A DNA stretch of 64,000 nucleotides from Pelagicoccus albus (GTDB lineage: Bacteria > Verrucomicrobiota > Verrucomicrobiia > Opitutales > Opitutaceae), in contig NZ_JACHVC010000008.1 in assembly GCF_014230145.1 (NCBI RefSeq), positions 1 through 64,000 of the forward strand, written 5' to 3'. Below the pieces are notes generated by a model, which had not been told where the DNA came from, searched no databases, and was given only the letters and a program-made list of their open reading frames with translations. Positions within the stretch are counted from its first letter, which is position 1. Each line of letters begins with the position of its first letter. Position numbers and translations under genes: made by a program. Positions 19,333 through 29,118 of the stretch are shown piece after piece.

Positions 19333-19364
19333 TTTATCTGTGAGGGAGAAACATCGTAAATGTA

Positions 19365-19390
19365 AAGGCGGGCTCAGGGAGTCCGCCTTT
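19365..19390 (-). terminator. Hairpin between the regulator gene and GH27
   Basis: Stem AAGGCGG / CCGCCTT in the 97-bp gap between the XylR/AraC regulator and GH27. It could terminate or attenuate transcription from the regulator, letting GH27-GH78 be controlled separately. On the minus strand it is followed only by TTTACATTTA, so termination would be weak. Confidence 0.45.
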
Positions 19391-19429
19391 TGGTTCGCCT
19401 AAGCGACTTTGCGAATTGGAATGCCTAAG

Positions 19430-20704
19430 TTATGCCGCGTCTTCGCTGATTTTTGTACGATACTTTGTAGGGGTCATGTTCAATTCTCGGGCGAAGGTTC
19501 TAATGAAGTGGTGCCGGTTTGAGAAACCGCAATCGTAAGCGATGGAATCGATTTTTTCATCAGTAGCTTCCAACAGGAACTTGGCATGGTTGATTCGGAG
19601 GCGGACGAGCTCGTCTGACATAGTGAAACCAAGGCTGTCCCGGAAAGAGATCTGCAGCCTCCTAGAGGAGAGGCCAACCATTTCGGCAACTTCCCTTATC
19701 TTCAGATTTTCGCGGAACCTTTGGCGGATAAGAACGAGGGTTTTTCGAGCGATCTCATCTTGAACTCCGAGCGTGTCGGTAGAGGCCCTGGCTGAGACGC
19801 CTTTTGTGCTTACCTTTATGTGGCTTTGGTGAATTGGATTGTTGCACAGCAGTGAGTCGAGTATCTCGGCAGCCCGGTAGCCCTGTTCTTCAAAGTTGCA
19901 TCGCACGCTGGTGAGTGGGACTTCGGCGTGTTCGCAATAGATCTTTGTGTCATCCGCTCCGACTATCGCAACTTCATTAGGTATGGAGAGCCCCATCTCG
20001 GAGCAGATCCGCATGACTTCGATCGCGTTTGTGTCGTTGGTTGCCATAAGCCCGATGGGCTTTTCAAGTGTCAGAAGGACATTTCTGAGAGACTCTACGT
20101 TTATTTCGAGGGAGCTTAGTCCGGCCTCCGCTGCTGCTTTCCTAAAGCCTTCGCATCTTGCTTTTTCCAGATGGTTTTCTGCGCACTTTACAAATGCGAG
20201 TGTACGAAATTCTCTGGAAATCAAATGACGGGCTCCCTCGCGACCCACCGCTTCGTGGTCGACCACTACTTTTGCTAAGCTCTCGTATTCGCCGAACGCT
20301 TGCAGCCCTACGGTAGGGATTCTCGACTCCTTTATGCGGGACACCAAGGATTTTAGAGGCGCTGTGAATCCGGGGTTGGCGATGATTCCATCTCCTCGCC
20401 AGTTCGCCAGATACTCCTCGGAGTGGTTCCACCGCATTCGGCTATCAATGATCCAATCGCGTTCGGCCGCATAGCGTGCGACGCCATCGAAGACGCGCTC
20501 TTCCCACCAGTACATGGCGAGGAGGATTCGCGGGCGTTTTTGTTGGGGATGGTTGGGTTTTGAGTTTTTGCTAGGGGGTAGTTTATCTAGGGTATCGATC
20601 ATAGCGAGGGGGGATGAGGCTGCTATTTTCAGTAGTGAAAGTCGGACTTCTTGAGCTGTCTGACATAAGTACTCATGTCGATTTGCTTGGTGAGAAGCGA
20701 TCAT
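19430..20704 (-). CDS. XylR-type transcriptional regulator (sugar-binding domain + AraC HTH)
   Basis: 424 residues if started at 20704; an internal ATG at 20602 would give 390 residues beginning closer to the conserved part (PRILLAMYWWEERVFDG). Neither has a clear ribosome-binding site. The middle is a LacI/XylR-like periplasmic-binding fold (GREGARHLISREFRTLAFV, EVAIVGADDTKIYCEHAEVPLTSV). The C-terminal 100 residues are an AraC-type double helix-turn-helix (IREVAEMVGLSSRRLQISF, IDSIAYDCGFSNRHHFIRTF). Such regulators bind a sugar and activate catabolic genes. It lies between GH27-GH78 (same strand) and a divergent TonB receptor, so these are the likely targets. Confidence 0.92.
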   Translation of the reverse strand: MIASHQANRHEYLCQTAQEVRLSLLKIAASSPLAMIDTLDKLPPSKNSKPNHPQQKRPRILLAMYWWEERVFDGVARYAAERDWIIDSRMRWNHSEEYLANWRGDGIIANPGFTAPLKSLVSRIKESRIPTVGLQAFGEYESLAKVVVDHEAVGREGARHLISREFRTLAFVKCAENHLEKARCEGFRKAAAEAGLSSLEINVESLRNVLLTLEKPIGLMATNDTNAIEVMRICSEMGLSIPNEVAIVGADDTKIYCEHAEVPLTSVRCNFEEQGYRAAEILDSLLCNNPIHQSHIKVSTKGVSARASTDTLGVQDEIARKTLVLIRQRFRENLKIREVAEMVGLSSRRLQISFRDSLGFTMSDELVRLRINHAKFLLEATDEKIDSIAYDCGFSNRHHFIRTFARELNMTPTKYRTKISEDAA

Positions 20705-20711
20705 TTGGTGG

Positions 20712-20725
20712 TTTAACCCGTTAAA
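20712..20725. promoter_or_regulatory. Palindromic operator-like site TTTAAC-CC-GTTAAA
   Basis: Perfect inverted repeat of six bases around a 2-bp spacer, 8 nt upstream of the farther regulator start. A near copy lies upstream of the LacI regulator at 38210-38223. The shape suits a LacI-family or other dimeric regulator; function is inferred. Confidence 0.45.
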
Positions 20726-21202
20726 TAATGTTGTGGTTCGTTTGTCGTTATCCGTTCTGGGGGAGTAGCATTCGTTGCCGGTAATGAATAGAGAAATTGG
20801 ATACGGTTGTTGTTCTTCGGTCCCGTTCGGTTGGTCTCTGCACGTATTCTCCGATTGGTGGCTTTTGTTGAATGCTATTATTATATTATCCTGTCCGTCC
20901 TCTGCAGCCTATATATAGCGGCAGATTTAGTTGATGACGTTTCGCCAAAAATCACCCGATGGACGTCAAAACACACTTGGATATTGTGGAACAAGTAGTC
21001 TGGTGGCGTAGCGTTCGATCATCCCCCTTGTTTCGACTCTACCCACTAGGTCCCCATTTCTTTCTGATATTGGCTATAGGCTCTTTGGGAAGTGTATCGG
21101 ATATCGGGATACTAGTTTATGCTTCTCCTTGTTTCATATAATCCCGAATTTTCTATTTCTGTTAGGTGGGTAGTATTTGATGTCCTAGCAGATTTCTCAC
21201 TG

Positions 21203-21232
21203 GCGGCCTTTCGTTGGGTAGCGAAAGGCCGC
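21203..21232 (+). promoter_or_regulatory. 11-bp leader hairpin upstream of the TonB receptor
   Basis: Perfect stem GCGGCCTTTCG / CGAAAGGCCGC with loop TTGGGTAG, ending 88 nt before the receptor ATG. It is followed by TTTGGG only, so it is a poor terminator. It may be an attenuator or a 5'-UTR structure; position is the only evidence. Confidence 0.45.
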
Positions 21233-21320
21233 TTTGGGTTAGCGTTGTGGAAACGTCGGGAGCGTATCGAGAACCAGAAACGGCTCTTTCTTTCAACCTG
21301 CTAATACAAATAGAGATACA

Positions 21321-24300
21321 ATGAAAAAACTGAAAATACCCCACAAGATAATCGCGTATTCCGCGTTGTCTTGTTTCGTCGCCTCTGGCCTGTACGGCCA
21401 AGAGGAGTCGGAAGAGGAAGACGTATTCGAGCTTTCTCCTTTCGAAGTAAAATCCTCAGAAGATGACTTCGGCTATCGTGCGACTAACACACTTGCCGGT
21501 TCTCGTCTCAATACAAACTTGGCTGACATCGGTGCTTCGATCACGGTCGTCACGAAATCGCAGATGGATGACACTGCATCGACCGACCTGAATGACTTGT
21601 TCAGATATGAAGCGAGTACGGAGGGATCATCTACCTACACCCCAGGGGTTATGTCCATGCGTGGTGATGGTGTGGTAGACGTAAATGCCGGATTCGCAAA
21701 TGGTGGCACCGGCATTCCGCAAACCAACGCCACCGCTAATACGGTTCGTGGTCTCGGTGCTCCTGATTCGTCGATTAACTTCTATCGCTCCATCTCCCAG
21801 ATCCCTCTCGATACGTATAACGTTCAGTCGGTCGAGATTAGCCGTGGGCCAAACTCGATGCTGTTCGGAATCGGTACCCCAGCGGGTGTCGTTAATCAGA
21901 GTCGCTCAAGTGCAGCACTCTCCGAAGACGCGTATGGCGTAAAGATGAAGATCGACGATCTTGGATCGACCCGTTTCAGCCTTTCGGCAAACAAGGTTTT
22001 GATCGATGATAAGCTCGGCTTCTTTGTAGCGGCTCTCCAAGAGAACAAGGAGTTTGCTCGGAAGCCATCCTATGATGATGCGGAACGTTACTACGGCACG
22101 TTCACCTACAAGCCTTACAAGGGTGCGAAGTTGACGGCGAGTATGGAAAATATGAGCCGTGCCGCGAGCCGTCCGAATTCACTCACTCCACGAGACGTGG
22201 TCACAGAGTGGCGCGACGCTGGGATGCCGATGTACAACCCTGTCGATCGCACGATCACCAGTCTGACTACAGGTAAGGTCGTTGGGCCTATCACACGTAG
22301 CACGCAGTCTATCAATATGGATGCTGCACGTGACTTCGTCATGAGCCAGCCAGGCTACGATGCGAGTCTCTGGAATGATGATCAAACGTCCTACGATGGC
22401 GTTCGCATATACGGTGATCCTTACCGTGATGACGAATCTCCTTTCTACATGCCGGGGATCAACCGTTCCAACAGCCGTCCAACGATGCAATTCGCTGATG
22501 GTCAGATCGTGAACTGGTTCCAAGCTCAGCCAGGGCGTTACCGTTTCGGTTGGGGCACCGAAGAGGATCCAACTGCCAACCAGAACCTAGGCCAACAGAA
22601 TGCTGATCTTCGCGGCGATCCGATCACAGCTCCAGTCTACGATCAGATCTGGACCTCATCGGCTTTGTGGTCCGGCAACGGCAACGGTATCGGTGGATAC
22701 GCGTATCCAGGTGTTACTGACAGATCGATCTATGATTGGGAAAACCTGAACTTGCTCGAGATGAACTGGGGTGAGGAAGACGCCCAGACTTACAACATTG
22801 AGTTCGAGCAAAAGTTGACCGAGAACCTCCACTTCTCCGCAGGTTGGTTCCGTCAGGAGTTTGACTCCTACTCAAGTTTTACGGTTTCACAGCTGAACGT
22901 GGCGACTCTCTACGTTGACACAAATTCTCATCTGCCTGATGGAACTGTAAACCCGTATGCCGGTGCAGTTTACATGGAGGACCAAGATCCGGACCGTTTC
23001 TATCGTGATATAACAAATGACCAATATCGCGGAATACTCGCCTATACACCGGATTTCACAGGTAACGACAACTGGACGAAGTGGCTCGGTAAGCACCAGT
23101 TTGTAGCTTATGGATCGCGCGAGTTTGAAGTGCGTAAGACTGTCCGCATGCGTACACACTTTGACTACGAGAGTGAAGAGCCTCAGTCAGGTATGATCCG
23201 TTTCCTCCCAAACCCAAATGACAACGCGGATGGAACTCCAACTGGTTTCCGTAACCGTGGATCGTTCTCCCGTCGCTCGTTTTACCTATCGCCTCCAAAC
23301 TTGGACGTAGCTGACTACGGCCGCGCTCTGGTTAGCAGTGGTCAAGACCGTAGTGACAAGTTCTCTGCTCCGATGTCAGTCTATAACTGGGAAGCGAAGG
23401 AGTGGCAGGACGTAAATTACGTTGGCCGATTTAAGGCGTATGAAGCAGGTACAGGCGCATCTGAAACCGAAATCGACTCGTGGAACTTCGGTGGCACAAG
23501 CCATCTTTGGGACGGACGCATTGTTGCGACATATGGTGTCCGTAGTGACCAAGCAGGTAACAGGTCGGCGACGAAAGGTGCCATCCTTGATTTCGAAGGT
23601 AACGTGATCGAGCCTGCATTAGAGACGGTCGATTATTATAGCGGCGGAGACTTTCTCCCTGAAATGGCTCAGACCCGTTTCCGCCCTTGGACCAATATAT
23701 CTGACGAAACCACAACCACAGGTGTAGTTTTCCGTCCATTCAGCAATTGGGACGGCATCAAAAGTAGGGCTAAGGAAGGCAGTTTGTTTCATCAGTTTCT
23801 CGATGATCTTGGGTTTACTTATAATGTATCCGAAACATTCGATCCCCAGAGCTCAGTGAACGTCGATTTCTTCGGTCGTCTGTTGCCGAAGCCAGGCGGA
23901 GACGGTAAGGATATCGGAGTACAGTTTTCTCTTTTCGACCGAAAGTTGTTTGCTCGCGTAAACTATTATCAATCGAGCAACGCTAATCAGCATGTAAGTG
24001 CTGGAGCGGCTGGGTCCCGCTTCATCGGGCAAATCGATCAGAACCAGTTCCGTGCTTGGGCTAACGTGATTACGAAGATCAATTGGGGGCTTGATCCTCG
24101 CATTAACGACGAGTTTAATGCGGAGTTGACTACAGAGCAAGAGGAACGTCTCGAACGGGAATCTGAATTGATCTGGGGGCTTCCTTATGATTACTACGCC
24201 GATCTCCCAGGTAGTATCATGGGTACGCGTAGTGTTTCAGCGGAAGGAACTGAACTGCAGCTAACCTACAATCCGATGAAGAATTGGACGATCAAGGTTA

Positions 24301-25013
24301 CCGGTTCGAAGCAGGAAACGATATACGACGATGTTCTTAACGAATATTTAGAGTGGAAGGAAGTTCGTATGCCTCAGTTCCTCAATGCTAAGGCTTCAGA
24401 CTATCTGTTGCCTGAGTATCAGGACCTCGCAACTTACGTTACCGAGGGTGGCACCGAAGTTAATCTCACTAACTTCTGGAACAGTTATGGTTACACTAGT
24501 GCGGCTCGTATTACTGACGAAAACGGAAATACATCAATTGAAGGTTACTTCAACAACATCGTGACGCCACAGGAGGCGGTTGCCCTTGACCTGTCTGGTC
24601 AAGTAATCACAAACCAGCCAAAGTACCAAGCGTCTCTAATATCCAACTACAAGGTTGTTGATGGTAAGTTTGGTGGTACCTCCTTTGGTGGAAGCCTTCG
24701 TTGGATTGATAAAAAATCCATTGGCTACTATGGTAAGTCCAGTGGTGATCCATCGCGTGACGAGGGATACCTCGACCTGACGGATACTACTCGACCGATC
24801 TTCACTCCGGCGCAAACGTACTACGACTTCTGGGCAGCCTATGCGTTCCCAATCTGGGACGGAAAGGCCGACATGAAGGTTCAGTTGAATGTGGTAAATG
24901 CCTTCGAAGGTGGCGGTTTGCAAACTGTCGGTGTTAATAAGGATGGTTCGCCTCACGCTTTCCGTATTATTGAGCCAAGACGATTTGTGCTCTCTCTTTC
25001 ACTCAATATGTAG
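21321..25013 (+). CDS. TonB-dependent receptor (Opitutae large-receptor type)
   Basis: 1230 residues. A signal peptide is followed by an acidic stretch and the ELSPFEVKSS motif near the mature N-terminus, then the plug (LAGSRLNTNLADIGASITVV, ISRGPNSMLFGIGTPAGVVNQS) and a long outer-membrane beta-barrel ending in LSLSLNM. No STN domain. It is closely related along its length to the receptor at 48390-52076, with near-identical plug sequences. Position directly before GH2, esterase, GH28 and PL11 genes suggests import of rhamnogalacturonan oligosaccharides. No clear Shine-Dalgarno sequence precedes the ATG. A terminator follows, so the receptor can be expressed at a different level from the enzymes. 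Confidence 0.93.
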   Translation: MKKLKIPHKIIAYSALSCFVASGLYGQEESEEEDVFELSPFEVKSSEDDFGYRATNTLAGSRLNTNLADIGASITVVTKSQMDDTASTDLNDLFRYEASTEGSSTYTPGVMSMRGDGVVDVNAGFANGGTGIPQTNATANTVRGLGAPDSSINFYRSISQIPLDTYNVQSVEISRGPNSMLFGIGTPAGVVNQSRSSAALSEDAYGVKMKIDDLGSTRFSLSANKVLIDDKLGFFVAALQENKEFARKPSYDDAERYYGTFTYKPYKGAKLTASMENMSRAASRPNSLTPRDVVTEWRDAGMPMYNPVDRTITSLTTGKVVGPITRSTQSINMDAARDFVMSQPGYDASLWNDDQTSYDGVRIYGDPYRDDESPFYMPGINRSNSRPTMQFADGQIVNWFQAQPGRYRFGWGTEEDPTANQNLGQQNADLRGDPITAPVYDQIWTSSALWSGNGNGIGGYAYPGVTDRSIYDWENLNLLEMNWGEEDAQTYNIEFEQKLTENLHFSAGWFRQEFDSYSSFTVSQLNVATLYVDTNSHLPDGTVNPYAGAVYMEDQDPDRFYRDITNDQYRGILAYTPDFTGNDNWTKWLGKHQFVAYGSREFEVRKTVRMRTHFDYESEEPQSGMIRFLPNPNDNADGTPTGFRNRGSFSRRSFYLSPPNLDVADYGRALVSSGQDRSDKFSAPMSVYNWEAKEWQDVNYVGRFKAYEAGTGASETEIDSWNFGGTSHLWDGRIVATYGVRSDQAGNRSATKGAILDFEGNVIEPALETVDYYSGGDFLPEMAQTRFRPWTNISDETTTTGVVFRPFSNWDGIKSRAKEGSLFHQFLDDLGFTYNVSETFDPQSSVNVDFFGRLLPKPGGDGKDIGVQFSLFDRKLFARVNYYQSSNANQHVSAGAAGSRFIGQIDQNQFRAWANVITKINWGLDPRINDEFNAELTTEQEERLERESELIWGLPYDYYADLPGSIMGTRSVSAEGTELQLTYNPMKNWTIKVTGSKQETIYDDVLNEYLEWKEVRMPQFLNAKASDYLLPEYQDLATYVTEGGTEVNLTNFWNSYGYTSAARITDENGNTSIEGYFNNIVTPQEAVALDLSGQVITNQPKYQASLISNYKVVDGKFGGTSFGGSLRWIDKKSIGYYGKSSGDPSRDEGYLDLTDTTRPIFTPAQTYYDFWAAYAFPIWDGKADMKVQLNVVNAFEGGGLQTVGVNKDGSPHAFRIIEPRRFVLSLSLNM

Positions 25014-25039
25014 AGATATATTAATCCTACCTGATATAC

Positions 25040-25072
25040 GCGTCCCAGCTTCACCGCTGGGGCGCTCTTTTC
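25040..25072 (+). terminator. Terminator after the TonB receptor
   Basis: Stem GCGTCCCAGC / GCTGGGGCGC, loop TTCACC, with one internal T/G mismatch, followed by TCTTTTCG. It lies 27 nt after the receptor stop. Confidence 0.8.
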
Positions 25073-25095
25073 GTATTACGAATCTCGGTTTATTT

Positions 25096-28000
25096 ATGTT
25101 AAAAAAGGTGCTCGTCCTTCCCGCCATGCTTGTCGTTTGGTTATCGCTGGTTATACCGCTTCAAGGTGATGGTTTTTATGCTGTTCCCGAAGGAGGAGAT
25201 ATTCACCTGCTAAATGGGCATTGGAACTTTGCCGTCATCGAAGCTCTCGAGGCGGAATGGGATGGTGATTTTTTTGAGGCGGAGTTCGATGATTCGAGCT
25301 GGTCGCAAATCAAGGTGCCAGCCAACTGGGAGATGGAAGGCTTTGTGGAGCCGCACTATGGCAAAAATCCTCCCGACCGGACGGGCTATTACCGGAAAAC
25401 GCTTCGACTGCCGCAGAACTGGAAAAATGAGGGCCGCACCTTGATCCGATTCGATGGAGTGGCGTTTGGCTTCGATCTTTATGTAAACGGACAGAAAATC
25501 GGCTCTTCTACTTCTGGAGCTTATACCCCGCACACTTTCGATATCTCTGACGCTCTCGCGAGCCGCCCAAATGGCGAGCATCTGATCGCGATGAAGGTGG
25601 AAACCAAGCCGTTGGCTTGGGAATTTGATAACAATGATGATTGGTGGCTTTCCGGGATTTTTCGGGAAGTATCTATTTTTACGATACCAGAAACGCACCT
25701 GACGGACTTCACCTTTGTTTCAAAGCTTTGGGATGACGGATCGGTCGGTGTCTCGGTTAGTGTTGAGGTGAACCGGGCCGGAGCGGAAATAAGCGGTGAG
25801 CTTTTTACGCCGCAGGGTGATGTGGCGGCGGTCTTTGGATTTGGGGAGAGTGGAGAAGAAGAAGGAGATGAAGATGAGGGTGTTCGGTATCATCGATCCA
25901 TCGTAGTAGAGGACCCGATGCTTTGGACCGCCGAGACTCCGTCGCTTTATAAATTGAGACTGCGTTTGAGGGACGAATCGGGGGCGATTCTGCAAACCTT
26001 TGAAAAACGGGTGGGGCTGAGGGAGGTCTCGATCGAAAATAAGATTCTGCTCGTGAACGGGAAGCCGGTGGAGCTGCGAGGAGCCAACCGTCACGACCTT
26101 GAGCCGACGACTGGGCGTGCGGTAACGGAAGAGGGTATGCGTAAGGACCTCGAGATAATGAAGGCTGCCAACATGAACTTTGTCCGCACCTCCCACTATC
26201 CACCGCACCCTCGCTTTATCGAACTTTGCGATGAGCTAGGTTTTTATGTGATGGACGAGGTCGCGATTGGAAGAGGTGAGGAGCATCAAGCGGATCCGGC
26301 CTATCTCGATTCGATGATGGCAAGAGCGGAGGCGTTGCTGCGCCGCGATAAGAATCACGCATCCGTCATTATCTGGGCGGTCGGTAATGAGAATCTGGTT
26401 ACCGATCTCTTGCTGCAAACAGGTGAGCGAGTAAAGGAGATAGATCCAACGCGTCCGATCTGTTTCCCTATGTCGCCTTATCAATTTGACGATGATTGGG
26501 AGAAGTTGCCGGAGTTCGTCGACATTTACGCGACCCATTATCCGCTAAACTCTCGCTTGCTGGAGTATGTGGATTTGTTGAAGCGGCCGGTCATATTGAC
26601 CGAGTACGCTCACGCCCTTGGGTTGGCGACGGGACGCATTCAGTATCAGTGGGATGTTATCCGTCGCACGCCACATTTTGCTGGCGGAGCGATTTGGCAC
26701 CTGATGGACCAAGGCATTTTGCGGAAGAGTGATACGCCGGTGGACCGCAGCAAGCCGACCCGCGAAGCCTGGCTCGATGCGAACCATTATTACGATAATC
26801 ATGATTCTTTCGGGCAAGACGGCATCGTTTACACGGATCGATCGCCGCAGACCGATTTTTGGCAGACGCGAAGCGTTTATGCGCCGGTGCAGATATTGGA
26901 GGAGTCGCTCGAGCTGGATACTGGTAAGCATGGTCTAGAGCTGACTGTCGAGAACCGCTTCGATTTCCGATCTTTGCGTGGCATCGAGATGATTTGGTCG
27001 CTGATGGCCAACGGTGCCGCGGTGGAGGAAGGTGTGGTCGACCTAAGCGCGAAAGCACGGGAGCGCGAGACAGTGGCGATTCCTGTTGAGGCGCTCAGTG
27101 AGACTGAGAACCGTGTTGCCTACTTGAAAGTACGTTTCGTCGACGATAGTCGTTGGCAGATTTCCGAGCGTTCGTTGCGTATCGGAAAATCCGTTACGGG
27201 TTTTGATCCAAAATCTGTTCTTCCTTCAGCAGCTTCAATTGAGGTCTCGGAAACAGAGCAGGAAATTGCGATCGTTCATCCCGACTGGAAGCTTGTGGCT
27301 GATCGTACGAGTGGAGCGGTGCAGATCTATGGAGTAGACGGCGAGGTCCTCGTCGACGGGATTTATCCGCACGTCGGGCGTCGCTTAACGCTCTCCGAAC
27401 ATTTCAACGCGAGGGAAACCGAAACTTGGCGAGAGACTATCCTGACCGATTCTAGTGATACTGAGGTGACACTGAAGCGAACCGACTCGCAAATCGAATT
27501 GTCGGTAGGTGGACGCTTCGAACGCCCCGGTTCCCCGGAGCAAGCGATTCGTGGAGGCTTTGTTCTCACGGTTCCCGACTCGGGTCCAATGTCGTTGGGA
27601 TATGAATACACTTTCGAGGGCGCTAAAGGTCCCTTGAGCGAAGTCGGCCTGTCGTTTGTCGCCCCTGAAGAGCTCGACGAGTTCAATTGGATCGGTCAAG
27701 GGCCATACGCAGGTTACCCTGGCAAAGATCGACTTAATGGATTCGGGATTTTTCAGCTCAATCTGGCTGATCTTTGGTTTCAAGGGAATCGTCGTGCGAC
27801 GGAGCTAGCTGTCTTGGCAAACGAGAAAGGGGAGGGCATTGCTCTTGTCCCGGAAACCGCTAGCGACATCGCAGTTGAAATCACCGGCGAGCAGACGTTG
27901 CTAAAGCACAACGCCATGATCTCCGGTTTGGGCAATAAGATCGGTCGAGCAGAGACGCTTCTCGAATCAGCAGAGATCAAGTCGTTTTCCGGTGTGTTCA

Positions 28001-28110
28001 GTCTTTCACTATTCAGCGAAGCGTGGCCGAGAGCTTTGATCGAACTAATCGGCGAGCCGGGACGCTCCGAATCAATCTACCAACCCTTTTATCATAGCTA
28101 CGACCAATGA
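25096..28110 (+). CDS. GH2 beta-galactosidase (LacZ-like, exported)
   Basis: ATG 25096 gives a signal peptide (VLVLPAMLVVWLSLVIPLQG); the frame is open further upstream into the receptor gene, which is not expected to be used. The 1004-residue protein has all LacZ-type domains: sugar-binding jelly-roll (DRTGYYRKTLRLP), Ig-like sandwich, TIM barrel with acid/base WAVGNE (E432) and nucleophile LTEYAHALG (E503), second Ig-like domain and C-terminal beta-galactosidase small-chain-like domain (GPYAGYPGKDR). The expected role is release of beta-galactose from pectic galactan or arabinogalactan side chains in the periplasm. A Glu/Asp-rich insert lies at about residues 249-262. The stop overlaps the next start as ATGA. 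Confidence 0.93.
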   Translation: MLKKVLVLPAMLVVWLSLVIPLQGDGFYAVPEGGDIHLLNGHWNFAVIEALEAEWDGDFFEAEFDDSSWSQIKVPANWEMEGFVEPHYGKNPPDRTGYYRKTLRLPQNWKNEGRTLIRFDGVAFGFDLYVNGQKIGSSTSGAYTPHTFDISDALASRPNGEHLIAMKVETKPLAWEFDNNDDWWLSGIFREVSIFTIPETHLTDFTFVSKLWDDGSVGVSVSVEVNRAGAEISGELFTPQGDVAAVFGFGESGEEEGDEDEGVRYHRSIVVEDPMLWTAETPSLYKLRLRLRDESGAILQTFEKRVGLREVSIENKILLVNGKPVELRGANRHDLEPTTGRAVTEEGMRKDLEIMKAANMNFVRTSHYPPHPRFIELCDELGFYVMDEVAIGRGEEHQADPAYLDSMMARAEALLRRDKNHASVIIWAVGNENLVTDLLLQTGERVKEIDPTRPICFPMSPYQFDDDWEKLPEFVDIYATHYPLNSRLLEYVDLLKRPVILTEYAHALGLATGRIQYQWDVIRRTPHFAGGAIWHLMDQGILRKSDTPVDRSKPTREAWLDANHYYDNHDSFGQDGIVYTDRSPQTDFWQTRSVYAPVQILEESLELDTGKHGLELTVENRFDFRSLRGIEMIWSLMANGAAVEEGVVDLSAKARERETVAIPVEALSETENRVAYLKVRFVDDSRWQISERSLRIGKSVTGFDPKSVLPSAASIEVSETEQEIAIVHPDWKLVADRTSGAVQIYGVDGEVLVDGIYPHVGRRLTLSEHFNARETETWRETILTDSSDTEVTLKRTDSQIELSVGGRFERPGSPEQAIRGGFVLTVPDSGPMSLGYEYTFEGAKGPLSEVGLSFVAPEELDEFNWIGQGPYAGYPGKDRLNGFGIFQLNLADLWFQGNRRATELAVLANEKGEGIALVPETASDIAVEITGEQTLLKHNAMISGLGNKIGRAETLLESAEIKSFSGVFSLSLFSEAWPRALIELIGEPGRSESIYQPFYHSYDQ

Positions 28111-29093
28111 TGTTAGTCTGGTCCTCGAGAATTATTCGTAGGCTGTTCGGGACGACGGCTGGCTTGTCGGTTCTGGTATCCGCTGTTGCGTACGGTGATG
28201 GTGCTCCGTCATCTGATGCCCCAGCTCCGACCCCGACGTTGAGCGATGTGCCTTATGGCGATCATCCAAGGCAGGTTATGGATTTTTATCAGGCGGAGAG
28301 CGAAGGGGCCGCTCCAGTCGTGTTTTACCTCCATGGCGGAGGCTGGATGGATGGCGATAAGTCGAAGGTCAACAAATGGGATACCAATCGCATCCTCGAA
28401 GCCGGGATATCGATCGTGTCCATAAATTATCGATACGTTTCCCATGCGAAGGAAGCTAGCGTCTTCCCTCCGGTAAAGTGGCCGATGGATGATACGGTTC
28501 GCGCTTTGCAATTTCTCCGTTCGAAGGCGGATGAGTGGAATATCAACCCAGACCGCATTGCGGGAATGGGAGGTTCGGCTGGAGCCTGTTCACTGCTTTG
28601 GGTCGGCTTGCAGGATGATTTAGCCGATCACGATGCAGAGGATCGAATCGAGCATTACTCCACGAACTTGTATTGTTTAGCCTTGGACGGGGTGCAGACC
28701 ACGCTCGATCCGGTAGTCACTCGAGAAATGAGTCCGAACGCTTGGTACGGCGGGCACGCCTTTGGATTCGACTATTCGCTGGAAAAAGGAGAACGGGATG
28801 AGTTGTTCGCGGTCTTCTACGAGCGCAGAGATGAAGTAGATGAGTGGATACAAAAATATTCTCCAATTGAATACGCCTCCGCCGGTGATCCGCCTATCTA
28901 CCTCTACTACAAGTACGAGCCAGGTTTTGGCGCGAGGCAGAAGGATCCTACGCATTCTGCGAACTTCGGTGTGCTACTTTATGAGAAGCTGCGAGTGGTA
29001 GGTGTGGAGTGCGACTTCTATTACCCAAACTCAAAGCTCACCACCTACGATAGTATGGAGAATTACGTGATCGATAAATTGCTAGAAAAATAA
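28107..29093 (+). CDS. Exported alpha/beta-hydrolase esterase (BD-FAE-like)
   Basis: 328 residues, coupled to the GH2 gene by an ATGA overlap. After an N-terminal hydrophobic export segment come YLHGGGWMDGDK (oxyanion-hole HGGG) and GMGGSAGA (nucleophile S157). The C-terminal Asp and His of the triad are not obvious: YLYYKYEPGF and the DPTHSANFG stretch are candidates. The fold resembles feruloyl/acetyl esterases found beside pectin and xylan enzymes, so it probably removes acetyl or phenolic esters from the imported glycan. Substrate is inferred from neighbours. Confidence 0.82.
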   Translation: MMLVWSSRIIRRLFGTTAGLSVLVSAVAYGDGAPSSDAPAPTPTLSDVPYGDHPRQVMDFYQAESEGAAPVVFYLHGGGWMDGDKSKVNKWDTNRILEAGISIVSINYRYVSHAKEASVFPPVKWPMDDTVRALQFLRSKADEWNINPDRIAGMGGSAGACSLLWVGLQDDLADHDAEDRIEHYSTNLYCLALDGVQTTLDPVVTREMSPNAWYGGHAFGFDYSLEKGERDELFAVFYERRDEVDEWIQKYSPIEYASAGDPPIYLYYKYEPGFGARQKDPTHSANFGVLLYEKLRVVGVECDFYYPNSKLTTYDSMENYVIDKLLEK

Positions 29094-29118
29094 GCGATCA
29101 GTTTCGGAGAGAATATTT

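Larger units (their letters stand above)
20705..21320. other. 616-bp divergent regulatory region
   Basis: Separates the XylR/AraC regulator (-) from the TonB receptor (+). It holds a palindromic operator-like site near the regulator end and a long hairpin near the receptor end (both listed). AT-rich stretches around 20875-20920 could contain promoters. Short frames in it show no protein features. Confidence 0.6.
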
